A stretch of 11,937 bases of DNA from Betaproteobacteria bacterium (GTDB lineage: Bacteria > Pseudomonadota > Gammaproteobacteria > Burkholderiales > Casimicrobiaceae), in NCBI GenBank assembly GCA_025355395.1, contig JANXZT010000329.1, positions 1 to 11,937 of the forward strand, in the 5' to 3' direction. Every line of letters starts with the position of its first letter. Within the stretch, counting starts at the first letter, position 1. Made by a program: the position numbers and the translations under genes. Positions 1-6,236 of the stretch are shown here, in pieces. The notes beneath the pieces were generated by a model. That model saw only the letters and a list, made by a program, of their open reading frames with translations, was not told where the DNA came from and searched no databases.

Positions 1-46
1 TCAGTAGCAACGACCCAGTTCCTTGAAACGAGCCACAAGATACTGA

Positions 47-673
47 CACGACAAGATCGAGGCCAAGATCATCGAGAGCTTCGCCCGGCCAGGAGGCAAC
101 GTGACCGGGATCAGCCTCTTCACGCTGGCCCTCGTGGGCAAGCGGATGCAGCTGCTCAAAGAGATGTTGCCGGGTATCAAGCGCGTCGCGCTCATTGCCA
201 ATCCGCAGCATCCTGGGGAGCAAAAAGAATTGGACGCCGCCCAAACGGCGGCGACGAAGCTGGAACTGACGCTGCGTTATTTCCCGGTGCACAGCGAAAC
301 CGAGCTGGAAGCGGCGCTGTCGGACATCGCCCGCGCCCGCGACGGGGCGATCGTTGCCTTCGCCGACGGGTTCACGCTGGGCTTTGCGGAGCGCATCGCC
401 ACGTTCTCGATGCAGAACCGCATCCCGGCAGTCGACGGCTGGGCGCCATTCGCCCGTCGGGGCAATCTCATGATCTACGGCCCGGTCGTCGAAGATGTGT
501 ATCGCCGCCTGGCCGTCTACGTCGACAAGATCCGCAAGGGCGCCAAGCCCGCAGACCTTCCCGTCGAACTACCGACAAAGGTTGAGCTCGTCATCAACCT
601 CAAGACCGCCAAGGCGCTCGGCCTCACGATCCCGCAGTCACTGCTGCTGCGCGCGGACGAGGTGATCCAATAG
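47..673 (+). pseudogene. ABC_sub_bind-family periplasmic binding protein, N-terminus missing
   Basis: C-terminal two thirds of a substrate-binding protein of the ABC_sub_bind type (TrpX-like), which deliver small molecules to ABC importers in the periplasm. Visible family hallmarks are an ARPGGNVTGIS stretch, then GKRMQLLKEMLPGIKRVALI, a second-lobe segment with NRIPAVDGWAPFARRGNLMIYGP, and the usual ending ADLPVELPTKVELVINLKTA...LGLTIPQSLLLRADEVIQ. Similarity runs back in frame to about position 50 (DKIEAKIIESFARPGGN), but an in-frame TGA at 44-46 stops it there and no start lies between. Full-length relatives have about 320 residues, signal peptide included; about 208 are visible here. A GTG at 101 preceded by AGGAGG (91-96) could start a shorter protein, but this falls inside the conserved domain and would lack signal peptide and first lobe. 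No ABC permease or ATPase is nearby. Family call is firm; that it is non-functional is inferred. Confidence 0.75.
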
Positions 674-1097
674 TAGACCAGACGGCGATCATCATTGCCG
701 CCAGCTTAAGGCAGATTGTCAATCCAGACGCCAATGCGAATGACCAGTGTTGGCCGCACCGGGACATTCGTGAGCGGCTGAAAACGCCCCAAAGCGGCGC
801 TCGGACGCGTTCAACTTCAACGCCCGCGTTCCAATCCGGATGTGGAAGGATTATCGTCAGGCGGGGAGGCCTGCCTTTCCCATGCTCGCTGGCGGGAATG
901 AGCCGCGAGCTTCGCCGGTATTCATCGCTCGCATGTCGTGCTGGGCTGAAAAACTCGTGCCCTCGGGCGAATTTTGGCACCAAACCAAACTTCGGGACGC
1001 AGACGCCACCGTTGATGCCGCTCTCAACGTTGACCAACCGCGGCTAATGAAGGTCAATGCGCGACGCGTCCGCGACCCCGATCGGCGGGCCGGCGCG
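674..1097. other. Gene-free stretch (424 bp)
   Basis: No convincing gene on either strand. The open frames crossing it are rich in Arg, Ala and Pro, lack recognisable domains and overlap the 96-aa gene antisense. It holds a REP-like palindrome at 737-770 (listed separately) and a small hairpin near 858-873 (CAGGC and GCCTG arms) without a T-run. It may be decayed sequence. Confidence 0.5.
737..770. repeat. REP-like imperfect palindrome, copy 1
   Basis: The arms CGAATGACCAG (737-747) and CGGGACATTCG (760-770) are inverted repeats matching at 9 of 11 positions, around a centre containing TTGGCCG. A second sequence of the same length with the same central GGCC lies at 9997-10030. When that copy is read in reverse complement, I count about 20 of 34 identical positions, including the first eight. 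The pattern resembles dispersed, GGCC-centred palindromes found between genes in many proteobacteria; that link is from general knowledge and not tested. Confidence 0.45.
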
Positions 1098-1388
1098 CTA
1101 TTTGATCTGAACGATGACCGAGCCTTCGGTGACAGCGGGCGGGCTCGCGCCGGTATTCGGGGCATTCTTCTGGATCCAATCGCGCGCGACTTTCAAGCTT
1201 TCGTCGGCGCCTGCCTTGTCCTTGCAGACAGTCACCGATACACCGCCATCGCCACTGCGCAGCAGCGTATAGCTCATCAGGCCAGGCACTTTCCGGATGA
1301 GGGCTTCAACGTCGGCCTTGTGCTTTTCCAACAAGTCGACAAGCTTCTTTGCGCCGGCACCTGAGTAGTTTCTTACGACTGCATACAT
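1098..1388 (-). CDS. Small conserved protein, probably ABM-like ferredoxin fold
   Basis: 96-aa soluble protein with no signal peptide or membrane segment. The alternation of strand and helix (MYAVVRNYSG, then a helix with KKLVDLLEKHKADVEALIRKVPG, then strands LMSYTLLRSGDGGVSVTVCKD, then a helix with ADESLKVARDWIQKNAP, then a last strand EGSVIVQI) matches the dimeric alpha/beta-barrel (antibiotic-biosynthesis-monooxygenase-like) layout seen in many small proteins of unknown function. A catalytic role cannot be assigned. The start is well supported: GAGGAGGA (complement of 1395-1402) sits 6 bp upstream of the ATG. It follows the secreted-protein gene after 19 bp on the same strand, so the two probably form one transcript. 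The fold assignment is inferred from pattern only. Confidence 0.8.
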   Translation of the reverse strand: MYAVVRNYSGAGAKKLVDLLEKHKADVEALIRKVPGLMSYTLLRSGDGGVSVTVCKDKAGADESLKVARDWIQKNAPNTGASPPAVTEGSVIVQIK

Positions 1389-1394
1389 ATTCGA

Positions 1395-1402
1395 TCCTCC
1401 TC
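1395..1402 (-). promoter_or_regulatory. Strong ribosome-binding site of the 96-aa gene
   Basis: The complement reads GAGGAGGA, 6 bp before the ATG at 1388-1386. It lies in the 19-bp gap after the upstream gene's stop codon at 1410-1408, which fixes the start and supports an operon. Confidence 0.7.
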
Positions 1403-1407
1403 GTGAT

Positions 1408-1938
1408 TTACCATCTCACCTGATTGTAGCTGATGTTCGACTTGGATTTGATCACTGCGGCTTCGCAGGTCCCGGTCAGCCGGCCCGGAGCTGTCATTTC
1501 CACATTCAGTTTTGCCCCTGCAGACATCGACTTCGCCGCGGCAACCGGCGCCGGTTCGAACACCGTCCGATGCTCGAAGTCCCAGTAGCCGACGATCGCC
1601 TTCCCACCGGCGACGATGTCGATCTTGGCCTGCGTAACTTGCACGGCGGGCAAGACTGTGCCCCGCGCCGACGCTGCAGACCCGGGCGTCGCCTTGGGTT
1701 CCGGGAGAAGCTCGAACGTCAGCGAGTACGAACCCGCCGGTAGGTCCGCAAACGCGAAGGCGCCAGTCGCGTCCGTCGTGGTGCGGGCCACCGGGCTGCC
1801 TCCGGGATTCTTCCCAAGCTTTACGTCGACGCCTTTGAGCGGAGCCCCGGCCACCGCGTGGCCCATCGCGAACAGGAGGACCGCCGCCAACGCGAATGCT
1901 GACTGCAAGGGTATGGGGCGAACATGTTGCTTGAGCAT
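1408..1938 (-). CDS. Secreted protein with carboxypeptidase-regulatory-like domain
   Basis: 176 aa. The ATG at 1938-1936 is chosen because GGGAGGT lies 5 bp upstream and the protein then begins with a clean signal peptide: MLKQHVRPIP, hydrophobic core about 13-25 (SAFALAAVLLFAM), probable cleavage after AVAGA near residues 28-32. The longer open frame to 2010 adds a charged, Arg-rich extension with no signal and is not favoured. Residues about 33-77 resemble the carboxypeptidase-regulatory/CnaB-like beta sandwich: LKGVDVKL...ARTTTDATGAFAFADLPAGSYSLTFEL. The rest has no motif I recognise; the single non-leader Cys is C158. Probably a periplasmic or outer-surface structural or binding protein. 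First gene of a two-gene operon with the 96-aa protein. The function is unknown; domain type is inferred from the TDATGAF...LPAGSY pattern. Confidence 0.75.
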   Translation of the reverse strand: MLKQHVRPIPLQSAFALAAVLLFAMGHAVAGAPLKGVDVKLGKNPGGSPVARTTTDATGAFAFADLPAGSYSLTFELLPEPKATPGSAASARGTVLPAVQVTQAKIDIVAGGKAIVGYWDFEHRTVFEPAPVAAAKSMSAGAKLNVEMTAPGRLTGTCEAAVIKSKSNISYNQVRW

Positions 1939-2051
1939 TAAAAACCTCCCGTGGCGTCGTCCCCATCGACCCTTTGTCGGCGCGCGTCGCATAGTGTGCG
2001 CCCAATTCATCGCGGTCGCACGAACACGACGGGTCGGCGGTAGCCGCAGTC

Positions 2052-2199
2052 GACCGAGGCTGTGTGAAAACGCACGCAGTCGGAGCGTGCGGCTGAAGTC
2101 GACCGCTCAGATCGCTCTGTATTCGACGATCGGCGCCTTGGGAAGGGCAAAGGGACCCCCGAGAGCGCGGTGATTTCACGTTTTCACACAGCCTCGACC
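2052..2199. mobile_element. MITE-like element, 140 bp, with 17-bp terminal inverted repeats
   Basis: Perfect 17-bp inverted repeats: GAGGCTGTGTGAAAACG at 2056-2072 and its exact complement at 2179-2195. They are flanked directly by GACC on the left (2052-2055) and GACC on the right (2196-2199), which looks like a 4-bp target duplication. The 106-bp interior has no transposase. Just inside the left end is a hairpin with 7-bp arms (CGCACGC 2071-2077, GCGTGCG 2085-2091). The terminal sequence resembles the ends of IS elements common in alpha- and betaproteobacteria (possibly IS1182-like; from memory). It is most simply a non-autonomous derivative mobilised in trans. It sits between the 3' end of the alpha/beta hydrolase gene and the 5' region of the minus-strand operon. 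Confidence 0.65.
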
Positions 2200-2239
2200 C
2201 ATAGCGGTCACTCCGCGGATTCCCGCGACGTCCGAGCGG

Positions 2240-3226
2240 TTACGCCTTGATGAAGGCGAGCAGATCCTCATTGACCTGGTCCTTCTGCGTCGTGCACATG
2301 CCGTGCGGGGCGCCCTTGTAGACCTTCAGCGTGGCGCCCTTGACGATCTTGGCCGAGAGCAGCGCCGAGTCGGCGATCGGCACGATCTGGTCGTCGTCAC
2401 CGTGGAGGATGAGCGTCGGCACGTTGAATTTCTTGAGATCCTCGGTGAGATCCGTCTCGGAAAACGCCTTGATGCAAAAGTAGCAAGCAGGGAAGCCGGC
2501 CATCATCCCTTGGAGCCAGAATGACTCGCGCACGCCTTCCGAGATCTTGGCGCCCGGCCTGTTGTAACCGTAGAACGGCAGGGTCAGATCCTTGAAGAAT
2601 TGCGCGCGGTCGGCGAGGACCCCGGCGCGGATGCCGTCGAAGACTTCGATCGGCAGGCCGCCGGGATTGGCGGCTGTTTTCAGCATCAGCGGCGGCACCG
2701 CGCCGATCAGCACGGCCTTGGCCACACGCTTCGTGCCGTGGCGGCCGATATAGCGGGCAACTTCGCCGCCGCCTGTGGAGTGGCCGACATGGATCGCGTT
2801 CTTCAGGTCGAGCGTCTGGACGAGCGCCGCGAGGTCGTCGGCGTAGGTGTCCATGTCGTTGCCGTTCCACGGCTGGCTCGAACGGCCGTGGCCGCGGCGG
2901 TCATGGCCGATGCATCGATATCCGCGCGAAGCCAGATAGAACATCTGGTCCTCGAAGGCATCCGCAGAGAGTGGCCACCCGTGGCTGAAGACCACGGGCT
3001 GTCCGCTGCCCCAGTCCTTGTAATAAATCTGCGTGCCGTCTTTGGTCGTGATCGTGCTCATGGTGTGCTTTCCTTTGCTGTGGTTGGAAGACGACGAAGC
3101 GCTTGCCTGCTTGGAAGGTGCAGCGATCGTCACCGCCGGCAAGCTTGCGGCGGCGGCAATGCCGGCGCTGCCGATCAGGAACCTGCGGCGAGATGTGGGA
3201 ACACTGTTGGCGGTAGATTTGCTCAT
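2240..3226 (-). CDS. Tat-exported alpha/beta hydrolase, non-heme chloroperoxidase family
   Basis: 328 aa. The core (residue 56 on) is a complete alpha/beta hydrolase of the cofactor-free chloroperoxidase/esterase type: FSHGWPLSADAFEDQM (oxyanion region, about 80-95), nucleophile S150 in GHSTGGG, probable acid D279 in HGDDDQIVP, base H308 in APHGM. Such enzymes hydrolyse esters and, with a carboxylic acid, form peracids from peroxide. Relatives are about 275 aa and begin at the position of M56 here. In front lies a twin-arginine signal (S12-R-R-R-F-L, hydrophobic to about 36) and a Ser-rich linker (38-53), predicting folded export to the periplasm. The 3226 start has GGAGA 7 bp upstream. A second ribosome site, AAAGGAAAG, lies just before M56, so a cytoplasmic form may also be made. 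The catalase/Ohr remnant upstream on the same strand suggests a peroxide-stress context. Confidence 0.88.
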   Translation of the reverse strand: MSKSTANSVPTSRRRFLIGSAGIAAAASLPAVTIAAPSKQASASSSSNHSKGKHTMSTITTKDGTQIYYKDWGSGQPVVFSHGWPLSADAFEDQMFYLASRGYRCIGHDRRGHGRSSQPWNGNDMDTYADDLAALVQTLDLKNAIHVGHSTGGGEVARYIGRHGTKRVAKAVLIGAVPPLMLKTAANPGGLPIEVFDGIRAGVLADRAQFFKDLTLPFYGYNRPGAKISEGVRESFWLQGMMAGFPACYFCIKAFSETDLTEDLKKFNVPTLILHGDDDQIVPIADSALLSAKIVKGATLKVYKGAPHGMCTTQKDQVNEDLLAFIKA

Positions 3227-3369
3227 CGGGTCGTCTCCGGTGCATGCATTAGTGCAAGGGGCTATTCACGTTCAGGTGGTGATCATTGGGGCTCAGCTTT
3301 CAGCAACTACGGGGATCGCAACGAACTCAAGGGTGCGAGCCCATCGAAACGGAAGGCTTTTCGGTGGTT

Positions 3370-3607
3370 ACGGCGTCCGCGCACCTTGACCATAACGGTG
3401 GAATGCAGTGCATTGCAGGGGCAAGCAAAACGGCGCTGCCGGCCTTGCCCAACTCCTTCGGCGTCGAACGCTTGACGCTGAACGAGCAGTCGGTCGTCGC
3501 GGCTGCCGGTCGCGATTGCTTCGGTCTTGTAGTGAAACTTGCTTGCCGTGCTGGTTGTTCTCGACCAGAGCGCCGCACTCGGTGGTGAGGATCTTCGGGT
3601 CGGACAC
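3370..3607 (-). pseudogene. Degraded catalase-Ohr/OsmC chimeric gene
   Basis: Reads from a GTG at 3607-3605 with AAGGAG (complement of 3614-3619) 6 bp upstream, so it was once a real gene start. The first 23 codons give VSDPKILTTECGALVENNQH, very like the extreme N-terminus of monofunctional heme catalases (typically SDPKILTTE.GAPVADNQ). The text then shifts frame: about 3540-3490 gives KFHYKTEAIATGSRDD, about 3492-3440 in the next frame gives CSFSVKRSTPKELGKAGSA, and about 3428-3370 back in the earlier frame gives FACPCNALHSTVMVKVRGR. These match, in order, the ATATGGRDG, SVKLSTPKELGGAGG and LFAAGYAACF blocks of Ohr/OsmC peroxiredoxins. The catalase body and the Ohr C-terminus are absent. 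Probable history: a deletion joined adjacent katA-like and ohr-like genes, then frameshifts accumulated. The Ohr match is clearer than it looks in any single frame; the catalase match is short. Confidence 0.55.
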
Positions 3608-3613
3608 GGGATG

Positions 3614-3619
3614 CTCCTT
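3614..3619 (-). promoter_or_regulatory. Relict ribosome-binding site before the catalase-like GTG
   Basis: The complement reads AAGGAG, 6 bp ahead of the GTG at 3607-3605. It supports reading the catalase-like segment as the genuine 5' end of a former gene instead of a chance match. Confidence 0.5.
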
Positions 3620-4001
3620 CGGCTTGAATGAGGGAGCCCCGATTATTAAGACGCGCGATTCATGGGTCAAATTGAATGATGCTATCTGGTCGATTGATTG
3701 TGCCTATTACACCGGCGCGGCGGTAGGTGACGATGCGAAACACCGTCATTCCGACGGCGGGGCCTGATGGACCGCGCAGCCGTTCTTCTGGCTACCTCGG
3801 ACGGCGCCGAAGGGACATTCCATTAACAGGTGACCGGCTGCTTCTGGGCGTTATGCAGAGCTCTACATAACCGGGCACTATGCAGAATGGCCGGAAGCTG
3901 ACGCTGCACGACGACGATTGGCATTATCCCGCTTGGCGTCGTCCGGTGGGCAACGTGGTGAGGCACCGCTTCTCGGATACCTATGGGGTATATTGAGGCG
4001 C
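3620..4001. other. Gene-free stretch before the kinase gene (about 380 bp)
   Basis: No gene supported. It contains the nested palindromic site at 3840-3898 (listed separately). The open frame that leads into the kinase from 3918 has no plausible ribosome site and is not family-like. A GGTATATT stretch at about 3987-3994 could act as a -10-like element close to the kinase start, but there is no clear -35. Confidence 0.4.
3840..3898. repeat. Nested palindromic site, possible tyrosine-recombinase attachment sequence
   Basis: The core 3850-3871, GTTATG-C-AGAGCTCT-A-CATAAC, is a 22-bp palindrome broken by one mismatched pair. The unit TATGCAGA occurs at 3852-3859, inverted as TCTACATA at 3862-3869, and again direct at 3879-3886. 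Outer arms GCTTCTGG (3840-3847) and CCGGAAGC (3891-3898) are inverted at 7 of 8 positions. Several core-like boxes in both orientations are typical of tyrosine-recombinase binding sites, such as ends of recombinase-in-trio elements. No recombinase gene is in the window, so a leftover end or a regulator site are both possible. Confidence 0.4.
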
Positions 4002-4850
4002 ATGAAAATCCCGAAGCGGCTGCAGCCGCTCGTCGACGATGGCCTGATCGACTCGGTCGTGCGCCAGCTCATGAGCGGCAAGGAAGCGATGGTCTTCGTG
4101 GTGCGATGCGGCGCGGAGTCGCGCTGCGCCAAGGTCTACAAGGAAGCCGACAAGCGCAGCTTTCGCCAGGCCGTCGACTACACCGAGAACCGCAAGACGA
4201 AGAACAGCCGCCAGGCGCGCGCCATGGCGAAGGGCACGCGCTTCGGACGCGAGGCGCAGGAGAAGGCGTGGCAGAGCGCGGAAGTGGGCGCCCTGTTTCG
4301 TCTTGCGGCGGCCGGCGTGCGGGTGCCCCGGCCCTACAACTTCCACGCCGGCGTGTTGTTGATGGAGCTCGTCACCGACCACGAGGGCAACGCGGCGCCG
4401 CGCCTGAACGACGTGGAGTTCGCGCCGGAGATTGCGATCGAGCTGCATCGCCGTCTCATCCGCGAAGTCGTTCGCATGCTGAGTGCCGGCGTCGTGCATG
4501 GCGATCTGAGCGAATTCAACATTCTGCTGGGCGCCGAGGGGCCTGTGATCATCGACCTGCCCCAAGCGGTGGACGCGGCGGGCAACAACCACGCGCAGCG
4601 CATGCTGGTTCGCGACGTGGACAACCTGCGACGGTTCTTCGGGCGATTTGCGCCCGCGCTTCTCGCCACCCACTATGGCAAGGAGATATGGGCGCTGAAC
4701 GAGTCGGGCGCACTGCACCCGGAGGTCGAGCTCACCGGACGATTCAAGCGCGCCGAGACGACAGTCGACCTGGACAGCGTTATGCGCGAGATCGACGCCG
4801 CGCGGCTCGAGGAAGCCGCCCGGCAATTGCGGTTGCGGGAACGCGAGTAG
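4002..4850 (+). CDS. RIO-type serine protein kinase
   Basis: 282 aa, soluble, no signal peptide. The complete RIO1-like kinase core is visible: ATP-loop SGKEAMVF (25-32), the strand with the ATP-anchoring lysine K44 (CAKVYKEA), catalytic loop VVHGDLSEFN with D168 and N173, and metal-binding loop IIDLPQAVD with D185, the RIO replacement for DFG. Bacterial RIO kinases bind ATP and autophosphorylate or act as ATPases; their targets are poorly known. The start at ATG 4002 (MKIPKRLQPLVDDGLIDSVV) matches the family beginning. It has only GAGG at 3995-3998, very close, so initiation may be weak or nearly leaderless. An upstream in-frame start at 3918 would add 28 unlike residues. It stands alone: divergent catalase/Ohr remnant upstream, TRAP operon promoter downstream. 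The C-terminus is Arg/Glu-rich, probably helical. Confidence 0.9.
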   Translation: MKIPKRLQPLVDDGLIDSVVRQLMSGKEAMVFVVRCGAESRCAKVYKEADKRSFRQAVDYTENRKTKNSRQARAMAKGTRFGREAQEKAWQSAEVGALFRLAAAGVRVPRPYNFHAGVLLMELVTDHEGNAAPRLNDVEFAPEIAIELHRRLIREVVRMLSAGVVHGDLSEFNILLGAEGPVIIDLPQAVDAAGNNHAQRMLVRDVDNLRRFFGRFAPALLATHYGKEIWALNESGALHPEVELTGRFKRAETTVDLDSVMREIDAARLEEAARQLRLRERE

Positions 4851-4992
4851 CCGATCAGGTCTGGTGATAATGCGCCAACTCAAGGTTGAAACGATCAGCC
4901 AGGCTGTGAACATTCGCTCTTGGCCCTGTACAACATCATGAACATGCAACCCGACCAAGCCTTTGTTTGAGTGAGGTGCGGCATCGTCGCCC

Positions 4993-5028
4993 GGCAGGTT
5001 GACAACTGCCTCGAGCCCGGATTATCGT
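4993..5028 (+). promoter_or_regulatory. Sigma70-type promoter of the TRAP operon
   Basis: A perfect -35 box TTGACA (4999-5004) is followed after 18 bp by TATCGT (5023-5028), 4 of 6 to the -10 consensus. The predicted start is near 5034-5036, giving a leader of about 90 bases before the dctP ATG. The -35 also lies in an inverted repeat, GGCAGGTT (4993-5000) against AACTGCC (5004-5010) with one bulged G, which could be a second protein site. Seen in sequence; activity is inferred. Confidence 0.6.
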
Positions 5029-5030
5029 AA

Positions 5031-5048
5031 TGGTGTAACGTTTTACCA
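5031..5048. promoter_or_regulatory. LacI-family operator over the transcription start
   Basis: TGGTGTAACGTTTTACCA is an 18-bp palindrome matching its own complement at 14 of 18 positions, with the central CG and flanking AA/TT typical of LacI/GalR operators. It begins 2 bp after the -10 box and covers the expected start point, the classic position for repression. The likely binder is the LacI-type protein encoded at 8119-9210 in the same operon, which gives a simple autoregulatory loop released by the substrate or a product of it. Confidence 0.6.
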
Positions 5049-5125
5049 AGCCCGGCCGACAAGGGCGAAACGTTGCCGAATGGACGGCCGCATCCGTCCC
5101 GTTCAGAACCAAGGAGGAGCCCCCC

Positions 5126-6160
5126 ATGCAAGACGTCTCTCGTCGTCGTTTCCTCGCGTCCGCGTCCGCCTCCGCCGCAACGCTCGCGGTCGCCGCTGGC
5201 GTGCCCGGATTGGCGCGCGCGCAAACGGCGCTGGCGTTTCGGGTGTCGTCAGGCATGGCGGCTGACCAGAATGCGGCGCATTACCTGTGGTTCCAGCGCT
5301 TCAACTCCAATCTCAAAGACACCGTCGGAGACAAGATCAAGCTCGACTACTTTCCCGACAACCAGCTCGGCAAGGAAGCAGACGTCGTGCAGGGGGTGAA
5401 GGTCGGCTCGATTGACATGATGATCACCGGCTCGTCGATCTGGGCGACAGTCGCTCCCGAATTCGGGATGCTCGACCTGGGCTACGTATTCGACAGCTAC
5501 GCGCATGTAGCGCGCGCTCTCGACGGCGGCGTCGGCGACAGCCTGTCGAAGATCCTGTACGACCGCACGGCCTGCACGGTCCTCGGCTGGGGATCGCATT
5601 TCACCGCACGCAGCGTCTATGCCAAAACGTCGATCAAGAACCTGGCGGAGGTCAAGAACGTCAAGTTGCGCGTGCTGCCGACGCCGGCGTTCATCGACAC
5701 GTTCAAGATCATGGGCGCCATTCCGACGCCGATTCCGATCAACGAGCTGTACACGGCACTGCAGACCGGTGTGGTCGAAGGCTTCGAGCACGATGCCGGC
5801 TCCGTGATCACCTACAAGCTGTTCGAGGTCGTCAAGTATTGCTGGCTCACCGAACACCTGTTCAGCCCGATGATCGCCGTCATCGGTAAACGGGGCATGG
5901 ACAAGATTCCGGCGCAGCTGCGTCCGGCCTTCCTGAAAGCCGCGACCGATGCCACCAAAGCCCAGCGCATTGCCTGCGCCGAAAAGGGACAGTTGGCTTA
6001 CGACGAATTGAAGCGCTTGGGCATCACGTTCGCCCCGATGGCCAAGAACGAGCGCGAGTTCGTGCGCGGCGAGATGCAGAACAGGCTGTGGTCGGCGTTC
6101 GCGAAGGAATACGCGGTCACCAAGCCGCTGTTCGACGCGATCAACGCGGCGCGCGCGTGA
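5126..6160 (+). CDS. dctP: TRAP transporter substrate-binding protein DctP
   Basis: 344 aa. Periplasmic receptor of a tripartite ATP-independent (TRAP) importer, which hands an organic or sugar acid to the membrane partner. Start fixed by AAGGAGGA at 5111-5118, 7 bp before ATG. The leader is a Tat signal (S5-R-R-R-F-L, hydrophobic 13-29, cleavage likely after ARA, residue 32). DctP hallmarks: YFPDNQLGKEADVVQGVKVGSIDM (75-98) and the ligand-site block KLRVLPTPAFIDTFKIMGAI...PINELYTALQTGVVEGFEHD (180-223), where R182 is the arginine that normally clamps the ligand carboxylate. Length is normal. First gene of the operon, 76 bp before the DctQM fusion. Substrate not predictable from sequence alone; the LacI regulator and SDR remnant favour a sugar acid. 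Probably repressed by the operon's own LacI protein. Confidence 0.92.
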   Translation: MQDVSRRRFLASASASAATLAVAAGVPGLARAQTALAFRVSSGMAADQNAAHYLWFQRFNSNLKDTVGDKIKLDYFPDNQLGKEADVVQGVKVGSIDMMITGSSIWATVAPEFGMLDLGYVFDSYAHVARALDGGVGDSLSKILYDRTACTVLGWGSHFTARSVYAKTSIKNLAEVKNVKLRVLPTPAFIDTFKIMGAIPTPIPINELYTALQTGVVEGFEHDAGSVITYKLFEVVKYCWLTEHLFSPMIAVIGKRGMDKIPAQLRPAFLKAATDATKAQRIACAEKGQLAYDELKRLGITFAPMAKNEREFVRGEMQNRLWSAFAKEYAVTKPLFDAINAARA

Positions 6161-6236
6161 GCGCCGCGAACAAACGACCGCACCGCGCCGCCGCCCGTCC
6201 CCACATCGTGCCCACGCGGGCAGCAGCCCCCTTGTC

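Noticed and set aside
840..1364. 174-codon plus-strand frame across the first gene-free stretch
   Set aside because: Its second half is antisense to the 96-aa gene with a strong ribosome site, and the first half shows no family resemblance.
1373..2179. 268-codon minus-strand frame crossing the MITE end, the secreted-protein gene and the operon gap
   Set aside because: Starts inside the inverted repeat, covers two better-supported genes in another frame, and has Arg/Gly-rich low-information sequence.
2600..3475. 291-codon plus-strand open frame opposite the alpha/beta hydrolase
   Set aside because: Antisense to a gene with a full catalytic triad and Tat signal; its own product has no recognisable domain.
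3918..4001. Upstream extension of the RIO kinase to an earlier start
   Set aside because: The added 28 residues do not resemble family N-termini and no ribosome site precedes 3918; MKIPKRLQPL at 4002 does fit.
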